The notes below the pieces were generated by a model. The model searched no databases. It was not told the DNA's origin and saw only the letters and a program-made list of their open reading frames with translations. Position numbers and translations under genes: made by a program. Positions 25,422 to 36,006 of a stretch of DNA of 64,000 nucleotides are shown here, piece by piece. Source of the stretch: Pleurostoma richardsiae (lineage: Eukaryota > Ascomycota > Sordariomycetes > Calosphaeriales > Pleurostomataceae); contig JANBVO010000003.1 of assembly GCA_030052745.1 (NCBI GenBank), positions 1,240,001 through 1,304,000 of the forward strand, in the 5' to 3' direction. Positions within the stretch are counted from its first letter, which is position 1; every line of letters begins with the position of its first letter.

Positions 25422-26400
25422 TAGAAAGGATTTCGCTGATGAATTTTGGGCGCTGGAGTTGGGAGGATGAGGATGATGTGTGGCGACGGCTAGCTTCTAA
25501 GTGTCCTCAATCGCCAGATCGCGTCCCCTCCGCTCGCACCACCGACGACACGGGCTGCGCGTCAAACAGTCGATGGATCTGAATTCGCAGGAGAACTTGT
25601 AGGCATGCGACTCTCGATCGAGCGGTCCAAGGTGTCGTCTGTGGGAGCGGCTGATATTCAAAGACGAGTGGTCAGCGTTGCAATTTCTGGATTTGTCGCA
25701 GGGCAAGCGGTAGCTGCGGCGAGCTGCAGAACGTAGACTCGTCGATTAACCGCAAGAAATGGGGCTGCGATATCGTAGCAGACAAGGAGAATCTTCTTGC
25801 ACTCACCAGGCGATTGCAAGACGGCGCTCGTGGCCGGGTTGGATGGCTTGTTCGCGTTGTTCGATTACGGTCGTGGGAGAATTGAGGTCGGTCGCCCCCG
25901 TCTCGCTAAGCGCTTAGCGTCACAGGCGGAACTAAAGGCACGCGCTGCTGCTCCGCTCCCGGTTCTGTGAGCACTTGTTTGAGGGTGCAGTGGGCGGACG
26001 AGAGACCCAGGACAGAAGACGAGGGTGACGGAGAGTACGTGCTAAGGATGTTTATCTTCATCTAGGTGAGGTCCGCCTGGAGTCCTTTTTGATATTCCGC
26101 GTCTCTGCCTTGTCTTGGTCGTCAAAAGATCGATCCCTGTGGTGCACGTGACTGGTCACTCGCTCACCCCCTTTCAGATCTGAAATGCAGGCCCGTGCAC
26201 AAGGCGGCACATGACATCAGCCGACGTGAAGCGTCCCGGAAGGCTGAGCTTTGCCGGAGCGGAGCAGTGGCCGAAATCTTGAGCTTTCAGTCCCGGCCTT
26301 CTTGTATCAGCCACCTGCCACACTCACCGGCCCTCTGTCATACAATACCAGCCTCTCTCAGCACTGTGTTTCGGCAGATTGCCCTTCAGCGCGGACCAAA
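25422..26400. promoter_or_regulatory. divergent intergenic region between ham-4 and mgr2
   Basis: About 980 bp separate the two start codons and hold no supported gene. Around 26,040-26,160 there are GTGCACGTGAC and related CACGTG-containing strings that could bind bHLH or bZIP factors, but this is only a motif observation. Confidence 0.4.
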
Positions 26401-26973
26401 ATGCCTGTCCCCGTCAACACCGGCCATGCTGGCCCCTCGAACGTCGACAAGAGTACGCTTGCAGCTCCGGCGTGCGGTCCCAGTTTGGAGATGCCATGAC
26501 TAACGACTAGCAGTGAAGATGGGAGCCATGATGGGCGGAAGTACGTGCCCACCGCATTGCCACGATGGCTACCTTGTGCTGATTGGATCACAGCGGTCGG
26601 TGTAATCATCGGATTCATCTACGGTATGCTCCTCGCGCGCCCCAAGCTACTGCCCGAAATTACATACCTGCTGACATCGCGCAAGGAACGGTTAGCATTT
26701 TCAGATACGGTGCCGGGCCCAACGGCATAATGAGGACATTGGGCCAGTATATGTTGGGATCAGGGGCTACGTTTGGGTAAGTCCTCCCTTCGTTGGCAGC
26801 GGGCAGATGCTGATTGCTGGTGGTGCAGCTTTTTCATGTCCATCGGAAGCGTTATACGATCGGATGCCTCGCCCATCGCACAGCAAGCATACGAGCATGC
26901 CAGGCGACGGCCAGTCATGATCATGGCGCAACAGGCCTACCGGCCCCAGCCGCCGCGTCCGCACAACTCATGA
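26401..26973 (+). CDS. mgr2: Mgr2/Romo1-like subunit of the TIM23 inner-membrane translocase
   Basis: Five exons (26401-26452, 26514-26540, 26594-26623, 26686-26776, 26829-26973) total 345 nt, 114 aa, close to the 113 aa of yeast Mgr2. The core reads KMKMGAMMGGTVGVIIGF, then YGAGPNGIMRTLGQYMLG and GATFGFFMSIGSVIRSD, which follows the yeast protein with two Gly-rich membrane helices. In yeast, Mgr2 gates lateral release of proteins from TIM23 and couples Tim21 to the core complex. The N-terminus (MPVPVNTGHAGPSNVDK) also matches the family start. Exons 2 and 3 are only 27 and 30 nt. The acceptor of exon 4 is GCAAG rather than YAG, but it is the only one that keeps the conserved Gly-Gly. Confidence 0.9.
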
Positions 26974-29313
26974 TGGCTGTGTTCTTAAGCAGAAAGAAAG
27001 TAAAATCAAGAGGACAGTGCATGCCGGATATCCTTTGAGCAGCGATCTAGGCCGGGAGCACCTCCTTCCGAGCTTGTATATCAGTGTGTGTACATATATG
27101 GTGTATTTTGAAAGCAGGATTGTTCTCAAGTGGCTTTCGGATATGATCGCCGGGATTCTGAAGTGGCCCTTCTTATTTCACGCTTCGCAATCGTGCTACA
27201 CCAATGTTCTTAGGAAACTCGGGACGGGCATCGACAATTGTGCGACGAAAGGGATGGCGGCTCTCCACGGGCAGGAAAAGTGTCGTTAACATTCCGCAGT
27301 CGTTGCGAGGATAGCTCCCACAGCACATCTCCTGCCCCGAAGAGGCTTCTTTCGCCTTCGAGAAGCTCTACTCTTCCAATATTGCAGAGGACATCACTCC
27401 TTTCTCTAGCTTCTCACCTTCGAGCGAGGTAAGGGGCGTTGCAAAGGGCACGTGTTGTTAGCGACTGTTCAACGGCCATGCTGCCAAGATCAAGCTTATT
27501 TGAGTCTCAACCTCAACGTTGAGACAGTCCATCGTGCTCTCTCTATTCATGTTTGTCACCGACCACGCGCTTGACATCTGAGAGGCGCCAGCCATATCTT
27601 GGCTGTGGCCGGTTGAATCTGAGCTCTCGAGTGTTTCTTTCCCCTCGAGGCTCACGATGGACTTTGTCGAATTGCCATTGCCTCCTCCCATAGCCCACAG
27701 GATCATTGATACCCTGAACGCCACGGCTCAGGGATGAAACAACTAGGCCGGTGTCTCTTACCAGTGTCTTGGCTATATCTAGTAACACGGACCTCTGGCA
27801 ATTAGTAGCGCGCTGCTGGTTTCGGTAATTAGCAGGCGGCAGGGCTTAAATAGTCGGGTCCGGGAGGCGCCTCCCATGACGATCCGTATCTTAGCTCAGA
27901 AGGGAGAACACGACACTGCCAACGTCATTGTCTCTGCTTTCTGCACAACCAAGGAGCAAAAACAGCAGCCGCAGGGCCTGAAAGCAGAATAAGCCATCAC
28001 GGATTTTCTTGTTGGTCAAACAATTGCTTTTTCTCCCCCTCCTGAGAAAGCCGGGTTAGATAATAGGAGCGGATGACGGATTTTTTGGCAACAGCATAAC
28101 AAAGTTTCATTTTCAAGTGACATCCCTCCCTTCTTCCCCGCGGGTAGTGGAGCGTCCAGGTGAAGGGATTGAATTGGGGATAAGCTCAGCTTTGGCGAGC
28201 TGATGTCGATCCCTGGCTACGGTTGTCCTCGACTCGGCGTAGCCTCTATTGTTGTCTCCCCCGAATCTTATTGTCGGGGATTGAGGCGTCGTGGCGGCCA
28301 CATCCGTCTCAACTTCGGCGTGGACTCCGAGTAGGTTCAACTTTCGTTACTTGCCGGTCTTGCATGCAACAAAACCGATAACCGTGCTCTATCAGCCTGG
28401 CGTTTGCCATTCCTTGAACCTGGACAATTTGAGATGTGTTCTACTGCTCTAGCCTCGCCTTCTCCTCCTCGCGATGCTGGCCAGTGCCATCATTGCCGCC
28501 CCGAACCTGTGGGTTAGTTGCTCAGCATTCATGTACCCCTTAGAATGCTCGCACGCTGTCGTTGAATCACACTTCAGCTGCATAAAGAGGCTGACCGCCT
28601 TGCTACTTGGCCTGGCAGGGAGGGAGTGGTCCACAAGTGCGCGCGCTGATCATCCCATAAGCTTAATTTAGTGCCCTTCGCTTGGTCTTTCTTTTGGGGC
28701 CGTCAAACTGTCGCCCGAGGCGCCAGTGGAAAATAACGATCACCGGCGTGGCCATTGGTGTGCCTTGCAGGAGACTGGGGATAGGCTACTGGGCACCTCT
28801 AGCACAAAGTACACCTGCAAGCCGTCTGCACTCCTCGAGTCCACAATGCTTGTTCTAAGGGGCTTGACTAGAGGGTCTCAGTACCAGACCTCAACGAAGT
28901 CATAGCGATGTCTCGTCTATCACGCACCCGCCTACGCTAGTGTTGGCATAGTGTTCGGGATTTGCGTCGAGCCGCAGTCACCGGCTGCATGGGACGTCCT
29001 TGAGCCCCAGATCCATTGCCAAAATAGGCGATGCTCGGGACTGTCAATCTGCTCGGGTCCATCAAGCCGGTCAGGGGCTTGTGCCTGGCAGCACTAGGCT
29101 GCCAAGTCCGCAGCCTCCCTGCTTGTCGGCCGGTGACGAGAGTTGAGCAATACCCCTGACTTCAAGCCGGTCTCTCTGCAATATAAAGATGCTACGCCTT
29201 CTGTCGAAACTGCTGATGGAGAGTCCGCCCGGCTCTTGTCTCGTCAGTCATCACACACTCCTTTGCCTCGTTCTCGAGGAATCGTCTCTCGTTAAAGTCA
29301 CTCGTTCATCAAG
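26974..29313. other. intergenic, 2.3 kb, promoter side of the laccase gene
   Basis: No supported gene. The last 150 nt contain the laccase TATA box and a leader rich in CT. The remainder shows only short frames without motifs. Confidence 0.5.
29182..29188 (+). promoter_or_regulatory. TATA box of the laccase gene
   Basis: TATAAAG lies 132 bp upstream of the laccase ATG at 29314, a usual distance for a regulated fungal promoter. Confidence 0.55.
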
Positions 29314-31381
29314 ATGGGTCTCCTTGACAGTCTCGTCAACCTTATCACCGGGGCGGTCAACTGGCTCTTTGGCGTTGTTTCTGCTCTAGCACAGTCCAAG
29401 ACCAATGGGTATGTCTAACAAGCTGGGTCGCGTCCTTGATAGCTTCATCCTGACTGTTATAACAGAACATCAATGCTGGGAACCCTCCTTGCACCGCTAC
29501 TGCCGCTCTTCCTAACCAATAATCCCCTTCCGCAAGGTTACCCTTGGGGGTCACTGACCTGCAATAACACCAACTCTTATGTTAACTATCCGAACACGGG
29601 TGTCATCCGGTCCTACGACTGGACCATCAGCCGCGGAGTTATCGCGCCGGATGGCTATGAGAGAGAGGTGCTCCTCGTCAATGGCGCGTTTCCCGGCCCC
29701 CTCGTTGAGGCAAACTGGGGCGATACCATCCAGGTCACAGTAAACAACAACATCACTGGTCCGGAAGAAGGCACGTCGATTCACTGGCACGGTTTCCTGC
29801 AGAAGGACACGCCTTGGGAGGATGGTGTCCCGGGAGTATCTCAGTGTCCCATCACACCAGGGAAGAGCTTCACCTACCAGTTCCGGGCCTCTCTGTACGG
29901 CACTTCGTGGTATCACTCCCACTTCTCTGCGCAGTACTCTGGAGGCATTGTTGGGCCCATCGTCGTCTACGGGCCGACTCAGAAGAGCTACGATATCGAC
30001 ATCGGACCTGTCATGCTGAGCGGTAGGTGCCGCAGCTTCCGCACTACACAGCCTTTACTGACAGCTTCTTGCAGACTGGTATCACAAGGACTACTACAGC
30101 ATCATCAAGAATGAGGTACTCGCTCCAGGTGGCGGCCCGAAGATCTACTCCGACAACAACCTCATCAACGGCAAGATGAACTTTAACTGCTCGACCGTCG
30201 CTGCCGGCGACGACACGCCCTGCACCAACAACGCCGGCGTCTCCAAGTTCCGGTTCCAGAAGGGCAAGATCCACCGCCTCCGCCTCGTCAACTCCGGCTC
30301 CGACGGTGTCCAGCGCTTCTCCCTCGACGGGCACCAGCTGACCGTCATCGCCGAGGACTTCGTCCCCGTCGAGCCGTACGACACCAAGGTCGTCACCCTG
30401 GGCGTGGGCCAGCGCACCGACGTGCTGGTCAAGGCCGACGCGGGCGACTCCAAGAGCACCTTCTGGATGCGCTCCAACCTCACCTCCTGCACCCTCGCGA
30501 ACCAGCCCCTGGCCGTCGCGGCCGTCTACTACGACAACGCGGACACCAACGTGGCGCCCGCCAGCGCCGCCTGGGACGTGCCGGACCCGGGCACCTGCAC
30601 CAACGACGACCTGGGCACCACCGAGCCGCTGTACCCCATCGCGCTGCCCGACCCCTCTCTCACGCACGAGTACGACATCGAGCTGTTCGTCAACGAGTCC
30701 GACGTCACGCTGTGGAAGTTCGACGGCGTCAGCTTCAGGGGCGACTACAACTCCCCGCCGCTGCTCCTGGCCAACCTCGGCAACACGAGCTATCCCGGGG
30801 TGTGGAACGTCCGCAACACGTACGCGAACTCGTCCGTGCGGATGATTGTCAACAACAAGACCCCGTCGCCGTGAGTCTTTGTCCTGTTCTCCCTTTTAGC
30901 TCTCCACTTGCACCCGAGTGTGCCACTGGGCCGTCTGCTAACACAGGAACTAGCCATCCCATGCATCTTCACGGAGCCAATATGTACGTCCTGCATGAGG
31001 GCCCCGGCACCTGGGACGGCACGATCGTCAACTCCACGAACCCCATGCGGCGCGACGTTGCGCTTGTCCGCGGGAACGGGCACATCGTGCTGCAGTTCAA
31101 CTCCACCAACCCTGGTAAGTTGCCCCCGGCCGTATCCCTCCCACCGGGCCTCCCTAGATCTTCTGCAGGGGACCTTGACGGCTAACGACCTGATGACAGG
31201 CGTGTGGCCTTTCCATTGTCACATCGCATGGCACGCCTCCGGCGGATTTTTCCTGCAGTTCCTGGTCCAGCCGGACAAGGTCAAGGAGTTCCAGATCCCC
31301 AACACCGTCGCCCAGACGTGCCGGGACTGGGCGGAGTGGACCGAGACCAACATCCCGGACCAGATCGATAGCGGCCTCTAA
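29314..31381 (+). CDS. laccase / multicopper oxidase, ascomycete type, ending in DSGL
   Basis: Five exons (29314-29408, 29466-30022, 30075-30870, 30954-31114, 31200-31381) join to 1791 nt, 596 aa. All four copper-ligand motifs are present: HWHGF at 138-142, [13 protein letters not shown] with His182 and His184, HPMHLHG at 484-490, and [13 protein letters not shown] with Cys543. The residue ten after that Cys is Phe, the non-coordinating axial type linked to high redox potential. The three cupredoxin domains oxidise phenols and reduce oxygen to water. The protein ends ...DQIDSGL followed directly by TAA; DSGL is the mature C-terminal plug of ascomycete laccases, where it is usually exposed by processing. 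The N-terminus has two hydrophobic stretches ([20 protein letters not shown] and [13 protein letters not shown]) instead of a standard short signal peptide. Probably secreted or membrane-tethered. Introns contain clear GCTAAC/GACAG signals. Confidence 0.93.
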
Positions 31382-31942
31382 GGGAACGTGTTCGAAGTCT
31401 TCTTCCGGGGGTTCAGGGCTATTGGACGTTTCCTCTCCTTTCGTTCGTTGTACATATTGACGAGGCGGTACTATGAGTGCTGCCATTTTTATGCGACCCG
31501 CGCGGATTCTTACCACTGAGTTGATAGACCACATAATTATGGCGCTTGGGCGACAGGGGCCTGGGAGGCTTGGGCAAGCTGGGTAGGAAAAGTGACTTGA
31601 TCGTCAGGATGGTAATCCAATTCTTGTTCTTACATATAATTCTGCAACATTGGTCTCACCCCGCGAGCCTGAATCCCGTGTCTCTGCGGATGTCATAAGG
31701 ATTGACGCCGAGTGAATCATGTATCCCGGGATTGGTATCATCAATACGGGCAAAAGGGGCGAAACGAGGGCGTGATGTAGCCAAAACATGGGATGTGGAG
31801 TGTCTCTTCTCATTGCGCGGCGCCCGGGTCCGAGCCCACGTCTATCTAACGCCACTGTCCTATCTATAAGACATTGTTGTACAATTTGAGTACAGATATC
31901 GGTATAGAGATTGGCCTCCACGGCCCTGCATGTCAATACATA
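31382..31942. other. convergent 3' region of laccase and rsm22
   Basis: These 560 bp separate two converging genes and hold no supported gene. AT-rich stretches near 31870-31945 suit 3' ends. Confidence 0.5.
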
Positions 31943-34498
31943 TTAGAACTTCCCAGTGAGCTCCGGCCCATCCAGCTCCTTGAGCAGATCTCTCGGCCTC
32001 GGCTTCCTACCGCCCTTTGTCCGCCTCTTAGGGATCCTGCTCGGCCGTGACCTCTCCTGCGCCACCGGTCCTCCCTCGCCGCCGAGCGTCAGCTCAATGA
32101 CCTTGGGGTTCTTCCGTCTCGCTGCCTCGAGGGCCGCCTGCATCCTGCGCCCGCCGTCGTTCGGCACGACCACGCCGGCCAGGGAGCCTTTCCCAAGCCG
32201 GATAGCCCGCTGGACGCGGGTCTTGGCACCCAGCGCCCATAGGTCACCCCATCGCGTCTTGCGCGCATCGTGGTACGCCTGCCTGCTGAAGGACTTGGGC
32301 ACCGTCCAGCGCTCGATGCGGCCCGCAGGCGTGCACAGGTCGAGCGTGACGTGGCCGTGGCGCTTCAGCGGCGGGAGGATGCTGCGCGGCAGCGACAGAG
32401 GGTCCGGCCGGTCCACATCGCCGGCTGCGACGTCCTCGTAGCCCGCAAAGGCGCGGTCCGTAGCCGCCTGGCCCTGGAGGACGGTCTTCGTCTCGGGGGA
32501 GGGAAGGGCGCAGGATGCGGAGGTGCCGCGCTGCACGGCGACGAAGCTGAACTTGATGTCCTCGTGGTTGACGTGCGTGGCGCCGACGATCCGTTGCAAG
32601 AAGGGGGGCCGGATGAAGCGCTGGCTGAAGTGGCAGAAGTCTTTCCGGCCGGGGCTGAGGCCCGGGGTCAGGTACATGGGGCACTTTGAGTGGTTGGTGC
32701 AAGGAGCCACAATCATCCCCGGCTCACGGACACGTTCAGTTTCCGGCTCGATGGCGTCAGGGGTGGTGAGCGGAGTTGGGGGAGTTATGAACTCGTTCAA
32801 CAGGCGGTGGCGTACATCAGCGACTGCCTCGAAGCCTCTCGGGTGGCCTTTCTCCAATACAATGAGAATTCCGCCATTGGGTGATAGCATAGCCCACAAA
32901 TTGTCGAGCAGGGCCTTCCTCTGGAAAGGCTTTTCCTTTGACATTAGTAGATGTGTTGCGATGATGACATCGTATGTCTTCCGCGGAAGAGCTGTGGACG
33001 GGGCGTCGATATGGCGCTCTGTATTCTCAACAGAGTGCAGGTAATCTGGAAGCCGCGGGAGGAAGGAAGTATCGTGGAGGAAGCGTGATATCCTGTGGCG
33101 AAGATTGTCCGAACCCACAACCACAGACTTCTTCCCAGGAGGGTCGAGTTGGGTAACTTCGCCCTTTTCCCGCAGAATATCCCATTCTGTCTGAAGCACT
33201 TCCTGCCACGCCAACAAACCCGCTCCGCCGGCTCCCGCATCAAGAACACGGGGTCCGGAACCGTGCTCGTCGGTCCGGGAAAGGAGGCCCTTCAGCCAAT
33301 CTGATCCAAGCCGCTTGCGGACTTCAACTAAGGAGCTCAAGACAGAAGCATAAACTCCTGGCATGATAGTCGAAATATAGGCATCAGCGTCGATCGGTGT
33401 CATCCGATGGTAGCCAGCCTCCAGACCAATGGGCTTTTGGGGCAGATTCGTCATGGACGCCGGCGTCGACGGTCCGTTCGGAAGTCTAGGGCCTCCCAGT
33501 GCATTCTCCGCAGCCTGCCGGACATGCTTTATGTCCGTCCTCTTGAGAAGCTCCGTGATGGGCTCCACAAACCCGACTTTGGGCAGATACACCGTGCTTG
33601 GGTCAGTACCGAACTGGCCCTCGGCACTAAACTGGTGTAGTCGAGGGCCAGCATGCTGATCCCAGTTGAGAAATACAGCATCCGCGTCTCCCTCATCCTC
33701 ATCCTCCTCGACGTCGTCGTTCTCGTCTTCCTCCTCTTGTTCCTCCTCTTGTTCCTCCTCTTGTTCTTCCTCTTGTTCCTCCTCTTGTTCCTCCTCGATC
33801 TCCTCCTCCTCTTCCTCAACAGGCCTGAGAGTAGCAGCCTCGAAGTCTTGCTGGAGTTTCATGAGAGCGTTGTACTCCCGCTTGTTTCTGGCAGTGGCGT
33901 TGATATAATCTCGCTGCGCGGTCGTCGGAAGCCGCAGAGTGACAGATTCATCCTCTGCAAGAGCCTGGTCCTCCTTGTGCGCCGCGACCTTCGCTTCCAC
34001 AGTGTATACCACCTCTTCTAAAGTCCCGTGTTTCGTCTCCCGGAGGAGAGTGTTCCTCGCTGCCAGGTCCTTCTCCGCTTGCGATGGATCGTCCGGGTGT
34101 GGCATTCCAACATCTTCGGGTCTAGTAGCACGCAGAGGCGCTCCGTACAGCCTTTCGTAGAGCTTGTATTCTTCGCTGGAGAGGTAGTCCTTGGGAAGGG
34201 TGCCTCCGAACAGCTCCCTCGCCTGGCGGACAAACGTCTCCGTATCTTCCCCCTTTGGCGCAGAGGTTTCGGTCTGTCCATTTTGGAGTTTCGGAGAGCT
34301 TGAGGATAAGTTCCTGGCATGGCTCTTTCTGCGAATCCCGTGGCCCGGTGATCTCTCCGACAAACTTGCGCTCGAGGTTATTGAGCGACTCAATATTCTA
34401 GCTCCATTTGCGGGCCGAGCGATTGCTTTCTCAGAAAGCCTCAGCAGTTGCGCCCTGCACAACGGACACGCATTATGGAGCCTTGTAATAGGCAACAT
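31943..34498 (-). CDS. rsm22: Rsm22/METTL17-like mitoribosomal small-subunit assembly factor
   Basis: A single exon encodes 851 aa from ATG 34498; the frame is open farther upstream but has no earlier ATG. The N-terminus (MLPITRLHNACPLCRAQLLR, then Arg/Ser-rich to about residue 50) looks like a mitochondrial presequence. A methyltransferase-type nucleotide-binding loop, VLDAGAGGAGLLAW, lies near residue 418; CTNHSKCPMY and KDFCHFSQRF near 597-625 provide cysteines like those of the iron-sulfur site in METTL17. The basic C-terminus (RPSRIPKRRTKGGRKPRPRD) suits rRNA binding. The family helps assemble the mitochondrial 28S/37S subunit. Unusual is a long Glu-rich insertion at about 230-270, part of it coded by a 12-bp minisatellite. 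Confidence 0.9.
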   Translation of the reverse strand: MLPITRLHNACPLCRAQLLRLSEKAIARPANGARILSRSITSSASLSERSPGHGIRRKSHARNLSSSSPKLQNGQTETSAPKGEDTETFVRQARELFGGTLPKDYLSSEEYKLYERLYGAPLRATRPEDVGMPHPDDPSQAEKDLAARNTLLRETKHGTLEEVVYTVEAKVAAHKEDQALAEDESVTLRLPTTAQRDYINATARNKREYNALMKLQQDFEAATLRPVEEEEEEIEEEQEEEQEEEQEEEQEEEQEEEDENDDVEEDEDEGDADAVFLNWDQHAGPRLHQFSAEGQFGTDPSTVYLPKVGFVEPITELLKRTDIKHVRQAAENALGGPRLPNGPSTPASMTNLPQKPIGLEAGYHRMTPIDADAYISTIMPGVYASVLSSLVEVRKRLGSDWLKGLLSRTDEHGSGPRVLDAGAGGAGLLAWQEVLQTEWDILREKGEVTQLDPPGKKSVVVGSDNLRHRISRFLHDTSFLPRLPDYLHSVENTERHIDAPSTALPRKTYDVIIATHLLMSKEKPFQRKALLDNLWAMLSPNGGILIVLEKGHPRGFEAVADVRHRLLNEFITPPTPLTTPDAIEPETERVREPGMIVAPCTNHSKCPMYLTPGLSPGRKDFCHFSQRFIRPPFLQRIVGATHVNHEDIKFSFVAVQRGTSASCALPSPETKTVLQGQAATDRAFAGYEDVAAGDVDRPDPLSLPRSILPPLKRHGHVTLDLCTPAGRIERWTVPKSFSRQAYHDARKTRWGDLWALGAKTRVQRAIRLGKGSLAGVVVPNDGGRRMQAALEAARRKNPKVIELTLGGEGGPVAQERSRPSRIPKRRTKGGRKPRPRDLLKELDGPELTGKF
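33731..33790 (-). repeat. 12-bp coding minisatellite in rsm22
   Basis: Five tandem copies of CTCCTCTTGTTC on the plus strand (the fourth has one change) encode repeated Glu-Glu-Gln-Glu on the minus strand, residues about 237-256 of Rsm22. Degenerate Glu-rich sequence continues on both sides. Confidence 0.9.
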
Positions 34499-34828
34499 CG
34501 TAAAGGATTGACTAGAAGATACTGAACCGTAGTGGCATTTGCAGAATGTGAACCGTTCTACATGAAAGCTTTCTGGTACAAATTTTGGAGGCGAGACATC
34601 GCACGTGATGCCCCCAAGCCAGCCAACCGTAGCGCGGCGATTTGCTATCGCCTCCCCTAAACCCACCTGAAAGAGGTGCTTCTAGCTAGACCTTCAGGGG
34701 CGGAGCGGACGCTCCGACAAGTCAATGTATTATTGCTTGCTGTCGCTACCTATGATATCGTCCCTCCAATAAACGCCAAACGCCGTGCAATCAGCTGCTC
34801 ATATACTAGTAATGTTCAGGATGCCTTC
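34499..34828. other. spacer between the thioredoxin-like gene and rsm22
   Basis: The two genes run in the same direction with 330 bp between them, which must hold the 3' end of the first and the promoter of rsm22. No gene is visible. Confidence 0.5.
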
Positions 34829-35600
34829 TCAGTTCCCTCCAAGGTCAGCAAGCGTTCTGAAGGTAGCCTTCGGCGCCCCGGGACGCTGCCCAGGCTGTCC
34901 GCCGGGAGTGATGGGTCTGGCGGCTGGCGGAGGGTTCTTGATATTGAACTTGGAGTTCTCCGCGGCCTTGTAGGCATCAAACTACGCGCGTAAATCATTA
35001 GCAACCCGCAGCTCTAGCAATAGAGCCGATAACAGAGCCAACTCACCGAGAAGAGAGAGACAAGGTAGAGCCCGAAGAAGGTGATCACATCATTGACAAA
35101 GTTGTTGATATCCCACGCCAGAGGTCTCCGCACCGACTGCCGCGGCCCAGCTAGCGGCGTCCCGCCCAGCGTCCTTCCCGGCGTGCCAAACACAGCACCG
35201 GGAGCGGCGGTCCCTGCAAGCTTGACGGCCTTCTCGACGGCGGCAGTGAGCGCCGAAGGGTCCGCACCCTGGATGGTGTCGATGACGGAGCCACTGCGAA
35301 AGATGAGGAAGGTCGGCATAGCGCGGACGCCATACTGCGAGGCGATCTCCTGCTGGTTGTCGACGTTGACCTTGCAGAAGGTGATGCGCTTCGGCTTGGA
35401 GTACTTGGTAGACAGTGTTTCGAACGTAGGTGCGATGACCTTGCAGGGCCCGCACCAGTCGGCGTAGACTGCGAGTGCCTTTGTCAGCTGCTTATACGGC
35501 AACAAACCAACGCCAAGGGAAGCATACAGTCAGTGACCACAACGCTGGAGGAGCTGAGAATTTGGCGCCATTGCGCAGACGAGCCGATATTGACCGTCAT
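34829..35600 (-). CDS. thioredoxin-like protein with a C-terminal membrane segment
   Basis: Exons 35600-35528, 35468-35047 and 34981-34829 join to 648 nt, 215 aa, with phases 1 and 0 and introns of 59 and 65 nt. The thioredoxin fold occupies residues 1-110: DFYADWCGPCKVIAP holds the redox pair Cys30 and Cys33, and YGVRAMPTFLIF carries the cis-Pro loop. After a Gly/Pro-rich linker comes a hydrophobic helix at about 147-165 (NDVITFFGLYLVSLFS), then a tail ending FRTLADLGGN. The length is twice that of a plain thioredoxin (about 105 aa). I infer a membrane-anchored disulfide reductase; which membrane is unknown. The gene is divergent from the SPOUT gene. Confidence 0.88.
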
Positions 35601-36006
35601 TGTGTCTTCTTGCTTGCTGCGTTACTGTGGGTGTGTTGTGTCCGGATGTGTTGCATGAAGATGGAGGGGCGGCCTCTGTGATCCTTGGTGATAGTTGTCC
35701 ACAGTCAAGCTGGGGGGTCACGACTAAGCGGACACTGACTAACAGGTGATACTCTGTTGACGGCAATTAACAGTGGGACAAACATGCAAAACTGTTAGTG
35801 CATCTGTACTAATGTCCTGGACGCGTTGTGTTCTGGAAAAGGAAGGCGGTCAGCTTATCGAAAAGCGGTGAAAATATGTTCGGCTTTCTGGATTGCCCCA
35901 CTAAAAAGTTTTTGGTTCATTGGGGGTTGAACTCCATGCCGCTATCGTGCAGTACAACACAGCAGATTGATGCAAGATCTAGCACACACGCAAAGTCATT
36001 TATAAG
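35601..36006. promoter_or_regulatory. shared divergent promoter, thioredoxin-like and SPOUT genes
   Basis: Only 406 bp separate the two ATGs, so the genes must share or interleave promoters. I see no strong TATA box in the centre, consistent with housekeeping expression. Confidence 0.45.
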
